Below, in pieces: positions 46,842 through 59,950 of a DNA stretch of 64,000 nucleotides. Both the position numbers and the translations under genes were made by a program. Position 1 is the stretch's first letter; every line of letters starts with the position of its first letter. The stretch comes from Chiua virens (Eukaryota; Basidiomycota; Agaricomycetes; Boletales; Boletaceae): NCBI GenBank assembly GCA_019787685.1, contig JAHNUO010000026.1, positions 186,001 to 250,000 on the forward strand, in the 5' to 3' direction. The notes under the pieces were generated by a model, which worked only from the letters and a program-made list of their open reading frames with translations, searched no databases and was not told where the DNA came from.

Positions 46842-47230
46842 AATAGCACGCCACTGATCTTCCGGGTCTTGGCACCAGACGGTGGCCGGTGAGGAATGGA
46901 TGTACATAATCATAATGAATTGCGGGGAAAATCCGGTAGAAACGTATACGCCCACTGACTCTTGAGTAGGTTTGTCCTATTGATCATTATTCTTACGAAC
47001 TCTGTTACTCACATGCTTGGAGGTCCACTGAGTCGGTAAGCATCCCAAGGGCCAACTTGAATGGTGGTGTCCTGTCCATGCCGTCAATTGCTTGCAGGTT
47101 ACGTGGAACTCTTCAATTCTCAGGGACCAAGTATTCGGCATCGATACGCAGGCAGCAGCGAGCGCTCCGCGTATGGTTACTAACATATTTATATGAAGAG
47201 GAATCCTCATACAACACCGACAGTTCCGTG

Positions 47231-48979
47231 ATGCCAGCATTGTCATCTACCCTTGTGGAACAAGTATTTCTTCGCCAGTGAGTCACAAACACCTCTTCGA
47301 TTGCTTGATTCTATGTGTATATGTATAGGTCATTTGCCCTCGCGGGGAACTCTCTACTCGTATATGACTATTTCATCACACTTTCACCGGAAGTACGTCC
47401 GTTTCCGATTGTTGAACGCTGAATGCCAATACGTCACGGTGTTGGGACCGGGTTACTCGACAGGTGACATATATCTGGAACACCCCATGGACGCTGGTCA
47501 AGGCAGGCTTCTTCATTAACCGATATGGGAATCTGATCGGCCAAATGTACATCCTGCTGGAGGAAATGGGCTGCCTGGCTCATGGTTCTCAGAAGGTGTA
47601 TCCCCAGTTTCGTAGCGGGGGTCTGGAGCTCATCCATACTCGCTAGTTTTGTGTAGCCTTTCGGATCTATTGCTCCCTCTTGATCGTGTTTACAGGCGAA
47701 TCCATCCGCAGTGCGTAACATGCCAAACATCACTCCCCAGAATGACCCATTTGATTAGCGGTTGACTGATCGGAAATAGTCTTGGTCCTAATGCGCGCTT
47801 GGGCCGTCTGGGGGTGCAAACGCAGCGTTACAGTCTTTTTGATTTCAGTATATTCCATGTACATCTTGGGAGTCTGCGTGATGACAGCCTATTCGACGGT
47901 GAAAACGCCTTGTGAGTCGTCAACCACGATGATATACCACATCTTTCACCGGATTTTCGAATGCGTATCTCTCCTTTTCTGCGCAGCCCACAAATTCGAG
48001 TATGTGGAAGAGCTCGGTCTCTGCCACGCCCCAGCACCAGGTATGCTACCATTCCGCATATGGTTGACGTCACTCATTTTGCATTCGCAACGACTTTTTT
48101 AGCCGGTGTCGTATGTCTTCTTCACTGCCATTATTGTTGTACGCCGAATTTATGATGACATCCTTCGCAGTGGATGTTCTGGTTTGCAACGTGAGTGCCC
48201 CGAACTATACTACAACGCACTCGACTGCTCATGGGTACGGAAACAGACTGTCGCTCGACGCTTTTGCGTTGGCGATGGTATGTTTTAGCCTGTCTAGACT
48301 CGCCAAGGAATCCCAAAGTCTCCGCGCATCCCCCTTGGTTCGTCTTCTTGTACGAGATGGTAAGGCAGTTGCGATATCTTTTTTAGAAAGGAGAAACATT
48401 TTATTTCAATTAAACTGAACTCCTTCCTGTTCTAGCATTTCTTTTCTATGTTGTAAGGTTTCACCGAAAAATTCATTGAGCCATTCAAGCTGAGTTGACC
48501 TCATTTTGGTCGTCAAGATGAATCTATTTAACGGCGTATTTTCCATCATATGCTGGTGCGCATTTTTGTCTCACTCTCGATAATCCCGACCAATTTGATT
48601 CTTCCTATAACGAATCAGGACTGTCTGGCGTGAGGCAAGTGATTACCTGCGGGTAGAGATAATGCATCATTAACAAGCTACGTGCATCTTGACATTGGCC
48701 TCAGGACCCGAGAAACCTTTTACAGACATTGTGAGCAATGCATTGCGTGTTCATTATGACACTCATAATCACGCCTTTTCCTTGGGCGGCGAAATCAGGT
48801 TTACGTTTCCCCTCATCTCCATCCTTGGACAACGCCTCGTGCTCAACCTCCGGGGACTTCGTGTGCAACAAAACACGATGAGGGATTGGAGCCGCGAAAT
48901 AGACCGACAGATGGCCGTGAGAGACAATCTTGAGCGGCCCGGGGTGCAAAGCGGAGAAGACGAGATGATAGCACTGTAA
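47231..48979 (+). CDS. DUF6533-family membrane protein, tandem copy 2
   Basis: Start ATG at 47231 (MPALSSTLVEQVFLRQ). An intron leads to SFALAGNSLLVYDYFITLSPE (about 47332-47392), then VTYIWNTPWTLVKAGFFINR and YGNLIGQMYILLEEMG (about 47465-47580). Further exons carry LVLMRAWAVWGCKRSVTVF (about 47780), VLVCNVSAPNYTTTHSTAHG (about 48175), SPLVRLLVRDGK (about 48330) and the closing ILGQRLVLNLRGLR (about 48820). It ends EDEMIAL at 48979. Like its neighbours it should be a multi-pass membrane protein of unknown role. Its middle exons differ more from copies 1 and 3 than those do from each other (shared TPWTLVKAGF versus PW.LVKVLFLVNR), suggesting copy 2 diverged first. Confidence 0.8.
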
Positions 48980-49732
48980 CAATGATCATGAGAAGTTCTA
49001 GTAACTGTACATAGTAATCACTCAATTTACCGGCCGCATAGCGGCGTAGTCAAGCTTTCAAGGGCCACACACGGCAAACACCAACTCAGCTGAGGGAATG
49101 CGGTTTCTTCGCCGATTGCAGCGGCACTCCGAGTCTTAGCCTTCAAAGCTTCACTGACTAATACCCATCAACTATGCGAAGAAAGTTCAAACATTCACGT
49201 TATGCTCGGAATTGATACCAGACCCTTAGGAACTCGATCATAAGAGCTCACTGGGGAACCGACGGAGGTGAGCCGATTGGATCTTCGGTGACGATGAAAC
49301 GTATTCGTGGGTTGTTCTCACTGGAGTCACCGTTGGACGGACGCACCTGAATGTCACACATGAGAAACGTGCTGGCTATCATTCCGAATCACTGGCACTT
49401 TAAGCATCGAAGTATCCTGGAATTCATCGAGAGGGCGGGCGACCCGGACGGCAGACCTTCGCTGCGCTACGTACATGCAGCATATCTTGTACAAGGAAAG
49501 CATTCTCACTGTTCTAAGCGGACTTTTTTTTTTGTCCATCTTCGTTCGGATACATGAAACCTGACGGGTTGAATCGTGTCGACTTGTCGGATGATCTACG
49601 CCGCAGGTTGTTACGAACCACATTTGAAAACAAGTCTATCGCGATTGGTGTCGCGAATGGCTCATCTTGGACATCGAACCGCTATATGCTCGTCCCCCCC
49701 GATTCTCACCATCACTAGTACTTGGCCAAGTC
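48980..49732. other. Intergenic spacer in DUF6533 array
   Basis: Upstream region of the third array gene. It contains a diverged copy of sequence upstream of copy 1 (about 49436). A T run lies at 49524-49533. The short ORFs have no recognisable motif. Confidence 0.5.
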
Positions 49733-51509
49733 ATGTCTGTACCACCAGCTTTTTTGGGCCCGTTCTTCATTCGCAAGTGAGTGCTTGAAACCGGATTACT
49801 TTACTTGATTGAGTTCTCGCCCAAGGTCAGTCGCTTTTGCAGGAATAACTTTGCTTTTATACGATTACCTTCTTACCCTTCCGCTCGAGGTACGTCTCAT
49901 GGACGACCATGGATCGATCTGGGGTGACGCCGTGACTTTGTAATAGGTATCGCGCATCTGGGATGTTCCGTGGACACTGTTCAAAGTTCTCTTTCTGGTC
50001 AATCGGTATGGAAATTTGATAGGACAGACAGTTGTCATGCTGGAGGAGACCGGGTATCTAAGTCACGGTTCACCAAAGGTATACATCTTTCAGTGCTTCC
50101 ACATCACATGTCAAGTTTCCTCGACTTTAGTTTTGTGTGGTATTCCAATTGTATTCCGCAATCTTTGCAGTCTTGTCGGAAGAGTCCATCCGCAGTGAGT
50201 ACCCTAATTACGCCCCGAGACATGCTTTGTTTGACAAGTCAAGTGCAGTTTTGGTTGCGATGCGTGTCTGTGCACTCTTGAGAATCGAACGCAAAGTTTC
50301 TGTGTCGCTAAGCGGATTGTATGCTCTTTATGGTCTAGGTACGATCATGGTATCGACCTACTTGTGGGCAACCCTTCCACGTGAGTGTTATCCCTTGAGA
50401 TCCATCGATGTATTACAACTTTTTGGCAGCCTTGCCGATACTATTTCTGAACGCAACCGGCATATGCTTTAGTCCGGTACCCCGTATGTCCCTCTTCTTT
50501 CTTGATCTCCTTGATCTCATTCCTCGATCTGTAGCCTTTAACGTATGTCGTTGTTCCTGGAATGCATGTCGAGGGTGACCGCAACATTAAACTCTTTAGT
50601 GGGGAACGAGGTTATTAATGTGAGTAAATTAAAACATGACAAGAGCTGACATATTCAGCTCTCATGTAGACTGGTCATCGACACCTTTATGTTCTTGATT
50701 GTATATCATCGACTTTTCAGACCGATCCAAGATGCTCGTGAAGTCCAACCCTCACAGTTGAATCGTCTTCTCACACGGGATGGTGAGGCGATACAGCCCC
50801 TTGGTCATTGATCGCTTCACTGATCGACGTTCCAGCTCTCTTGTTCTATATCGTAAGATTCACCTGGATCACTGACATCTCGGCCTGAGCATTATACAGG
50901 CGGCTATGTTCAATGTCCTGTTCACCATCGTGTGCTGGTACGTCGTGCTGTGGAGATATAGAATCGTTCTCACCTCCGGCACATGATCAGGTCCGTCTAC
51001 AGTGGGGTAAGGATCACTCATCGATGCCTCGACGAATTACGCTGAAAACGTATCCACAAGGACCCGAGAAGCTTCACTCTGGACACGTGAGTAAAACCAA
51101 CTGTGCATCTCCAAAAATCTGACCCGCCCACAGAATCACGCACCCGTTCCTGTCGGTCATCGGACAACGCCTGATCCTCAACCTTGGACGACTCCGCGCA
51201 CAACCTGACTCGACGCGCGGCGTCGGCCGGGAGATTAATCGACACATCACGGTCATGGTCGACCAACAGGTGATGTACCAGTCGGACCTCGGAGATTGGA
51301 CGGGGAGTCGGATGGCGGATCTGCATAAGCGTGATCGTGGTCATCATCTTTGGGCGTCGAGAGCTGGACGTGACGGCGAGGGTGTGTATGAGCTGAGCGT
51401 GATTCGCCGAGATGCAGTGTCGAAAGACTCGCCACCGTTTGTGGGGGCCATTCGGGCGCGAGCCTTGCGAGAGAGAGACACATACGAGAGTAGCGATGAC
51501 TCGGAGTAG
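49733..51509 (+). CDS. DUF6533-family membrane protein, tandem copy 3
   Basis: Start ATG at 49733 (MSVPPAFLGPFFIR), clearly paralogous to copy 1 (MSVPPVFLSHLLIR). The hallmark exon has LLLYDYLLTLPLE-type sequence (about 49838-49890), then a block ending in TLFKVLFLVNRYGNLIGQ and VVMLEETGYLSHGSPK (about 49950-50080). Next exons give VVFQLYSAIFAVLSEESIR-like and VAMRVCALLRIERKVSV, then SLSGLYALYGLGTIMVSTYL. The C-terminal exon is ITHPFLSVIGQRLILNLGRL (about 51135) with a polar tail ending SSDDSE. Frames appear open across plausible GT-AG introns. It is converging with the NTO1-type gene downstream. Confidence 0.8.
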
Positions 51510-51818
51510 GTTAGTATGTAGCCCTCATAGTTTTTCACGTCGACGACGTGATGAAGTGTATACTAGTAGGGAGGAACCAAAGGCGAAGAAAGCATTGCCC
51601 AAGGTCGCTGCATCTTGAAGGGCCACTTCAAGTTCAAGGGGAAGAAAATAGGAGACATAAAAGTGCCCAGTAGCTCTCGGTGTTGGCTCCGCAAAGGTAT
51701 ATAGACCGACTCGGGGGAGGCAAGTGCAGGACACCACAATGGACACGTACCGCAATGTTACTTACATAGAATGCTCGCAAGATTGTAATATAATACCCGA
51801 TATATATACTAAAAAAAT

Positions 51819-54800
51819 TCATTCCGCTGGCGCCGCCATCTCCACGTCGACGCCTCTCTCTATGCTCTCATTCACATTTTCCATTGTCACCTCTGGGCCA
51901 GGCTCGAGTGCCGTCTCGACGACCGCAGGCTCTTGTTCTGCGATAATCTCCATCTCCGCCTGATGAGCCTCGGCAGCGATATCAGCCTCGGTCTCCATCT
52001 CTGCAATCGCCCGGCTATCGAGACAAACCGAGCATCAACGATACGACTCAGCAACACAATCTCATACGAAATCACGCACGCATAGGCATCTCGGCAGTCT
52101 TTTCGGATGCTCGCCGTTTTCCAACGTTGCCGACGTGACGTCGGCGCAAGCAGTTCGGCGTCCAATGCTATTCAACCATCACACATATGTGAGCATGATT
52201 CGGATTCATCGAGAAGTTGAAGCATGCAATGCGTCCACTCACCATTGTCTTCACCAAGCAACAAGAGCCGACTAGTTCCAATCCATTGCCTATTCCATCG
52301 TCAAACATTGAACAAAACGGAGCGCAGGAACAAGACGTGCCATTGAGACGATTTGTCGAAGAATTGAATCAGGTGCACAGGGCCCTCGCCAGTTTGTTTT
52401 CCCACCTCACGTTGCTTCTTCACCGCAGGAGGAATACGTTCATCGTTTGGTTCATAAATGACCGCTGGCCACCACGGATAGGTATCTAGAATACGAACGT
52501 CAGTGAGTGTTTGTATGTTGAGAAATAGATCGAACGAACTTGCTTTCGCCCACACTGGAGGAATCAATGCGTGAGCTAACGTGTCACCATGGTCCATCGC
52601 AAAAAAAAACTCACCGAGGGTACCTCCTTCGAGCGATTTACCCTCTGGAAGAACAACTACGCCCGGCCCAACAGGCTGCGATGGTGCCGGCGGAAGTGCA
52701 ATAGGTTGGGGTGGCGGTGGAGCCTTTCGCGCCGTGTGACCCGCTTTCCCTCCACCTTCTTCATCACTCTCGAGCTCACTCAGAGATGACAAGTCAGAGT
52801 CATGATCATCGCGCTTGTGACGGATAGACGATGGGGGTTGCGCCTGCGATGGGCCGGCGGCGGCGACTGCCGCTGCCTTTTTTTCTGCCTTGCGGCGTAA
52901 AGCCTTTGCTCGGCGAATGGCTGGCGTATCAAGCTCTTCGATGATGATCTTGCCATCCTTCGCGATGATGTTGGTATATTGATCTCTCGGGATCGCAGCA
53001 ATACGCGCCGCCAGCTCAGCGTCTGTCTCTTCATTTACATCTGGCGGTGGCGCAGATGCGGGCTCGGGTTCAGGCTCAGGTGCAGCGGGAAGTTCAGGTT
53101 CGGGGCCACCAGGAGCAAGTTCAGGAATGGGCGCTGGTGCGTAAAGAGGTGCAGGAACGGGTGCGGGGATGGATATGGGGACGGGTGCAAGTACAAGCGC
53201 GGGGACGGGGACAGGAATTACTGCTGGCGCAGGTGTGGGGACGGGGGCGGGGACAGGTGCAGGAATTGTTGCTGGCGCGGGTGCGGGTGCGGTGACAGGT
53301 GCAGGAACTATTGCTGGCGCAGGTTCGGGGACGGGGACGGGGATAGGTGCAGGAATTTCTGCGGGCGCGTGTGCGGGGACGGGCGCGGGGACGGGCGCAG
53401 AGAAGGGTTCCGGGACAACTTCGACAGTGGGTTCGGGTTCGGGCACTGGCTCTGGGACGGGTTCGAGGATAGCTTCGGAGACGGGCTCGGGCTCTGATTC
53501 TGGGACAGGTTCCGGGATGGGTTCGGGAATAGCTTGTTCATGTTCATGTTCAGGAACGGGCTCGGTTATAGGTTCCGAGGCGAGGACGGTGTCGGGGACA
53601 GAAGGTTCCACCTCCGGCTCTGCCTGCTCAACGTTCATCGACATATCTACGTCTACTTTTTCCTCAATACTCAGACCAGACGGTCCAGCAACCTCCTCGG
53701 GAGGCGCCGTCCCATGTATCGTCTGGTTCTCGGACGCAGTCGTACTGATCGTCGAGAGGTTCGACGTGCCGCGCTCTGCCAAAAGGGGATCTCAAGTCAG
53801 TGACAAACGAAATAGCTCTTAACACGCACCCGTTCGCATTCGTTTCTTTGGCGGAGGTTGCATTTGTCTCTCGACTACCTGCCTCCCACGTCGTTTCTGG
53901 CCTGTAGGTAGGATCCAACCATGATCAAACATTTTGAATGAGCCCTGACTATCCACGTCTTCCACCATCAAAGGAACGTCTGGTTGACCCGTGGTTCGCA
54001 TCTTGGTATGTTTCTTTGCTACTTCTCCAGCGCCTGCTTCCGCCGCTTCCGGAACGTTCTCTTCAGCCACGCCACCTGTGACTTCTGCTTCGAAGGCAGC
54101 GGCAGCGGCAACCGCACGCCGAGTACGAGGGGCAAGAGGCGCACGAAATCCAGGAGCGGTATCGAGGGAAGCAGGTTCGGTGACCTTGAAAGTTTTTGCC
54201 CCCTTCTTTTTGCTTGGCTTTAGCTTTGGCGGAGGGGGTGGGGGTGGGGGTTTGACTCGCCCTAGTTCGTAGGCGAATAGAGAACTAAGCGGGTCCATTT
54301 CGAGGAGAAGGCTGATGGCATCCCGTATCTCTTCGTTTGAAGCGAGCAGCTGAAGCATTTCCAAAGGCGGTTCAAAGTCTCCGATAGATGGCTCCGTGTC
54401 TTGCGCATATGGATGGTAGTGTCTTAGCGAGACTAAGTCTTCGAGAATGGGTTGAACCGTGGTTTGCATCCGTTGAGCAGTCTTGTAAAAAGTCGTCCCA
54501 GGCTTGTTGTACAAGATGGCATTGGACAGGACAAGTTCAACGTCACCCTAAGGACGAAAAATCATCTATCGATCACCAGAATAAGGGCCCTTCACTCACT
54601 TTGAAAGTCACGAAATCCCAGTATTCATACCGGTCCAGTCTGGCATCAATTGTGTCCCAAGTCATGGGGTTCTTGACGACTTCATAGTAGTCAGGTACTT
54701 CGGTCTTGGATACCGGATGTTTGAATAGACCATTTCGGTCGAGGCTGTCAACTCATGAATGACCTTGTCCTTTTAATACAACAGACTACTTACGCGAGCA

Positions 54801-56677
54801 CCTTCTCGAAAGCGAGGCGCATTGGCGCCAAATGAGGAAAGAGCGCCGCGTCCAGGACCTTCTGAATAGCTTCTACTTGCGCAAGCTTCCGGCTCTCTCG
54901 TTTGCGAGACAGCTGAGCCAGTTCATGAAGTGCCTCGAGATCGCCTCTGATGTGTTTCAAGTGCTAGACACGGCTCAGTTGCGCAGGCAGCACTCCGAAA
55001 CGACAAATATATACCTCAAGTTTCAACGCCTTTTCTTCTTCACTCAATATTTTCCCAGCATTGGAAGCAGTCCATGGTTCGAGATGCAGCCTTTTCAAAA
55101 GTGGTGCGCCCCGCCTTGCCTCACGCTTGAGACTCCAGTATTTGCAAACCATCTGAACGAATTCAGGTTTCTTGCGTATATTAATTTTGGTGATGTAGTT
55201 GATGATGCGATCGACAATGATCTGAGGAACGAGGGGAGGTCCGGTCTTGTACGTCTTCGCATATGCTCTGGCGGATTTTGACAACTTGGAGTTTGGACTG
55301 GATGTAACACTGTCATGCGCGAGGGCTTTGAGACGTGCGTCCGCCTGTTCTTTCTGTACACGTCCGTGGATGAATGAGTCAGAGTGAAACAAATCACGAA
55401 CGTCATACCGGAAGGTGTTTTTCGCAGTAGCATGTAAGTGTGACAGGCTCCGAGCCTTGCGTACTTTTCATGGGCATAAGAAGCTTTTCCTTTCTTGCAC
55501 AAGTGGTGTGGAAGGCCAAGAAGCACGACGTCTTGGTGCATTGAATGCATGCCCCTTCTCGAATGCCACATATCGAGCATTTCTAAACAACTTGTTAATT
55601 TATGGTCACGCCCTCGCATACGGCCAACAGTGATATGCTTACTAGCTTCCACCGTTGTTTTGGGATCTTGTCAGGGCCCGTGATGGGCTCCATGAATACT
55701 TCGTTGGCAACTCTGGTTTCGGGAATCCATATGGCACATAACAAATGAGCCCAGTCACCCAGAGTTGTCTGTTTAAATGCGCCGCCCTCATTTGGACAAA
55801 ATATACATGACTGTACAAGTTAGTGAGGATGGCTCAAGATCACTTGGTCAGAAAAGCAAACATCCTCACCACCGGGTTCTCAGGCGACACAGTACACTTT
55901 CGACAAAGCCACTGTCCCTCGGGTATGTAAGGAACGCCATAACAATCTTGAACGATGAGAACACTCGTAAACTATGAAGTTTAGATACGTACCTTGATGT
56001 ACAGCTAGGTTACATCCATCACAGAACACGATTGCGTTGCTATTCTCTCCCTCCGAGTCATCGCATATAGCACACGTGGAGTCCTCCGAGGGCATTGCAT
56101 AGTCTGATTTGGGGATGTTCTTGGTCTAGAGTATGGTAAGATAGATGATGGCATTCCAACAACCACGTAACGTACCAAGTCGAAGTACTCCTTCTCCAGA
56201 CGATCCATAATGATTTCGAACGTCTCGTAAGTGACTATATTGATGTGATCTTTCTTTCGCTCGATGTTGACTGCATCCAGCCATTCTTGATCTATAAGGA
56301 GGCTTCATATGAGCGAAAGGGACTCCGGATAAGAGAAGAGTCAGCCAAACCTTGCTCGTCCATATCGTATTCGACCTGAATCGCTAGATCCTTCTCGAGA
56401 GGCTCTGCTAAACGTCAGAAGCCGTCAAACACACTACGCCAAGCCACCCACCAATGTACCGAATGTAATGGTCTGGTTTTTGAAACTCGGAAAAGTCGTT
56501 GTCTTGGCTTGAATGTTAATGACAGACCCAACCAAACAACGTCGAGCACGCACATCCATATGACCTGGCTTGTTGGTCGTGCACGCCAGCCAGGTGTGCT
56601 GAATCATCGTCTTGGACGAGCACGAAGGAGACCTTGGGGAGTGCTTGATCCGCAGGCGACTTATACCCGCGAGTCAT
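51819..56677 (-). CDS. NTO1: NTO1/BRPF-type PHD-bromodomain-PWWP chromatin protein
   Basis: Scaffold/reader subunit of the NuA3-type histone H3 acetyltransferase complex. Start ATG at 56677 ([19 protein letters not shown]), then an EPL1-like N-terminal segment with [16 protein letters not shown] and [17 protein letters not shown] (about 56280-56500). The PHD finger starts [20 protein letters not shown] (about 56020-56080), and the extended PHD includes [20 protein letters not shown] (about 55500-55560). Then comes a bromodomain with [19 protein letters not shown] (about 54480-54530), a proline run, and a long PEP/PAP repeat (53040-53560). The PWWP domain has [19 protein letters not shown] (about 52450-52500) and [12 protein letters not shown]. 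It ends VEMAAPAE. All signature domains occur in the expected order. The repeat tract is far longer than I would expect between bromodomain and PWWP. Confidence 0.93.
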
Positions 56678-57412
56678 GTCGAATGGCTAAACAAGTGGCA
56701 TCAACCAAAACACAGGGGGACTTGCTCGCAAACGCGACGGGTTGAAGACATCGGAGGTCGCAGATACCAAATTTGGAACGGCTGGTTATTGACATCTATT
56801 TGTGATGTTTCAAGAATGGAAACCTCCTTTTCAACGCGTACAGACCTATCCCTTCTGCACAAAACATTCGCGAAGGCGCCTGACCAAGCACTTACTTGCA
56901 GATATTCAACCTGAGGACCAACCTCAGGCTGTGCATATTGGATGCAGGATAGCTAACATAGCACCAGAATCAGGTGCATACCCATGACCGGCCGAAGACA
57001 ACAGGCGACGAGCGGAAATAAGGATGTCGTTCTGGCTCTTTTTAGGGAAGGGAGAACGTCACCCCGAGTCATCGGTTACGAGTACTCGCCGTGAGCAGAT
57101 CACTTCCAATCCCGACAACAGCAGTATCGTGGCACATACCCTGGTCGCTGAATATCTTTGCTAGGTCCGTTATTGTGGCCTATACAATTTGGTATAAGTT
57201 TATGGCGTTGTAACACATGTACTGAATGCTGATCTCGACTGTCCACTGGGTGTTATTCCCTCTGTAAGTTTAAATCGTAAAATATGAATTTGATTGAACT
57301 TTGAACTTTTGACTGCGGAAAAAGTGGGGAGTAGCTTCAGGCCTAATCCTACAAAGGTACGTCCCCCAAGCTTGGCAATGATGGATATGTCTGGATGACT
57401 GTGTTCCCGTAG

Positions 57413-58244
57413 ATGTGCGTATTGGGTCCATTTTCATTGTCTCAGGCTGATGCCGGTGCAGCAGTTGTGAGCATTCAGCTGCTTTCTATTCACGAGCACT
57501 TGAAGGCAAAGCATTTGGCCATAGCCAACCTTGGACATATATCCTCTCTTTCAGCGCAGCCGATTGTGAGTAGTTTACAATTGATCAGGTGTACACATTA
57601 CCGACCAACGGTCAGGGTCCCCATTCAAGTACTGGGATATCCTCCTTGCTCTGCGAAAAATCCCCAGGCCGTTGTTGTGCATTCTCGCCATCGCGCAGTT
57701 CGTGAGGCAATTACTTCAAATGTACCGCGTCGCAAAACAGTGGCATCTCAATCGGTACATAAACCTACTCGTCAACCAGGGCATTCTCTACTTTTTGACG
57801 TGCGTTCACCTCCCTGCTGTCAACACAATTGTTCAGAAATCCATGTTATTGATGGAACTACATAACTGAAACTTGTCTGTTACAGAATGTTCTTGCTGAA
57901 CTTCGTCTGCCTGCTGTATCACGTGGGGACCTTCCAAACACCAGTTGGCAATTCACACTAGCAGGTCTATATATACTTTAACACCTCGATTCATTATCAG
58001 CATATGGGAGGTGTATGCACTCCACAATGGTGAAGGGAGTGGGGTTGGGATCGACACTGGATTTGGTTTGTCTACGTTATCCGGCCGCAAAGCTGTCGGA
58101 GGACTGATGGTGTTTGGAGCTGGTCTGCAGAGCGAGGTCGCGGAGGATATAGAGGCGGATGGTGGTGAGAGACATCGAGGAGATACCGAGGGAGGAGAAA
58201 CGCTCGCCAATGTGTTGGAGATCGAGCATCGAGCATTAGTATAA
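57413..58244 (+). CDS. DUF6533-like membrane protein, 3' part (5' end uncertain)
   Basis: Exons near 57670-57800 read LLCILAIAQFVRQLLQMYRV and AKQWHLNRYINLLVNQGILY, the cytosolic loop plus helix typical of the family's C-terminal half (other members have LVRDG in this place). They are followed by MFLLNFVCLLYHVGTFQTP (about 57885-57945) and then RFIISIWEVYALHNGEGSG (about 57988-58040) with a charged tail ending HRALV at 58244. No YDYLxTLPxEVxxIW exon was found upstream between 56680 and 57413, so the copy is either truncated or of a related subfamily lacking that block. It may be a partial gene. Confidence 0.6.
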
Positions 58245-58669
58245 ACACGAGCAAACCAAGCTCGGCCTCACTGTCAAGACAACGACTACAGATTACACAT
58301 CTGAGTCGTCCGGAGACAGTAGCAGTAGGATATATATAAAATGTCGACCTGTATCAGGGGATCCTAATTCATAGTCGTCGTCCCCGGCCCTCACAAGGGC
58401 TCACCTCGTCTGATCCGAGTCAGTCGCCACCTCGCGTACTCCTGCTGCGAAACAATGTAGTTGGTTATTATCGATATGTGTCAAACTCTTATAGTACGGA
58501 ACGGGTGGTCTAACTGTACAAACAACTGGAGTCTTAGATCTTAGTAGCAAGTGTTGCAGTAGTAACGACTTGGCCTTCGACGTCATGCAACACATGATAT
58601 CCCCGCGTCCAAGCGCCGGGACGTATTCTATGATAAATTACACTCCAGATCTAAATTATTCGTTCTGTT
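58245..58669. other. Intergenic between convergent genes
   Basis: Only 425 bases, containing the 3' ends of the DUF6533-like gene and the GNAT gene. No recognisable feature is seen. Confidence 0.6.
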
Positions 58670-59355
58670 TCATACACACAACACCCCCGCCATGACGGAT
58701 GTTCGTGACGCCAGCCCAATATGGAACCGTAAATCATCCGGGACCCACTGATCGATCATGCCGAGACGCGTGTAAAAACACTTGCCTGCCGAATTGGACT
58801 GGGCGACTTGTACTTGAACGAGGATGGAAACCTTACTATCCTGCTTGTCGGACTCGGTCCCGGATATGGAGGCGTGTGGCTGTGTTGCTGCAGAGACAGC
58901 AGCTTCGAGACGCTGGATGACCCCGTGCACCAGAGCGCGCCCAATCCCTCTGCGTTGGTACGAGGGCAATACGCCGAGCGTGAGAAGAGTAATGTGGGAA
59001 CGGGGAATATCGGAATGGGGTCCCGAGCGGTCATCCCGGATGTGTCCTCCGACTGCGCCTGGTTGTGCCAGACCCATGGCTGCCGAAGCGAAGCCGATGA
59101 TGGAGCCATGGTCTGTGGCAACTAGGCAAAGTCGTCTGGGGTTGACAAGAAGTTGGAGGAAAAATGCGGCCGGATAAGAAATGGGTAGGAGATTGCGCTA
59201 CACGTGGTCCCTTGTAAGCCAAAACAAAGTACATGTGCAAGGAGAAAGGGCACGGACATGCAATACCCGGACATGAGGGAGGTCAGATGCTTTCATTACA
59301 CGCAGAGTGACACCCTCAGGAGGAGACAGGATACACTTGGAAAGGACGGGGCTCA
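58670..59355 (-). CDS. GNAT-family N-acetyltransferase (NAA50/NAA60-like)
   Basis: Transfers an acetyl group from acetyl-CoA to an amine, probably a protein N-terminus. Start ATG at 59355 (MSPVLSKCILSPPEGVTLRV), with RPMxxSDLP-type KASDLPHVRVLH as the first conserved strand. After an intron comes PISYPAAFFLQLLVNPRRLC (about 59120-59195), VATDHGSIIGFASAAMGLAQ, then HITLLTLGVLPSYQRRGIGR (about 58950-59000) containing the Q/R-x-x-G-x-G/A acetyl-CoA loop as RRGIGRA, and CFYTRLGM (about 58770). It ends VMAGVLCV. The PxxYP and RRxGIG pattern suits the NAA50/NAA60 group. The frame seems intact. Confidence 0.85.
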
Positions 59356-59950
59356 TGGCGGAGGTGGAGGATGCAGGGGGGGATGAAACAGTGACCCGAT
59401 AAGTCCTAAGAGGAGAGAGATTATGCTTCACGAAATCGGAGCCTGTTCGGAGTAGACAAAGGGGCTTCAAGACCCTCTCGTCACACAGCTAAGCACCGAA
59501 TCCGGTGATTGAGTGGTGATACCTTTGTGCTGGGTCTTGTAGCCACATTGCAATGCTCCAAGTCGTCGCAACTCGCCGCATATATCGCGCAGTAATCGCA
59601 CGCGAAGATTCTTCACCAGTGGGCTCCACCGTGTAGCCATGACGGTGGTAATCACGTGTGAAAGCATTGACGTTTGCTGTCAACGCCTCATTGACATCGA
59701 GTCAGAGTTTATAAGCTTCTACTTGCCTGGAAGTAGGCAGGGATATATTGTTAATAGCCGGTCCCGAATAGCATGTCACTGCTCGGGTTATGAATAACTA
59801 TTGAGTCGAGTCCTGCAAGTCAAAGTTTCGATCAATGATACCGGCGTGGCCGGGAATCTGCGTGCCGACCAGCTTTACACATGGTTGGATTACCTCCTTG
59901 AATAGTTTTTTGTATACCATGAAACTGAGGAGTGGAAGTGGTGGAAGAAA
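59356..59950. other. Divergent intergenic region
   Basis: About 600 bases between the GNAT gene and the enoyl-CoA hydratase copy. Short ORFs on the minus strand have no motifs. It probably holds both promoters. Confidence 0.5.

Noticed and set aside
52979..53822. Plus-strand Gly/Thr/Ala-rich ORFs ([10 protein letters not shown] repeats)
   Set aside because: Antisense shadow of the PEP/PAP repeat of the NTO1-type gene on the minus strand, whose flanking domains are clear.
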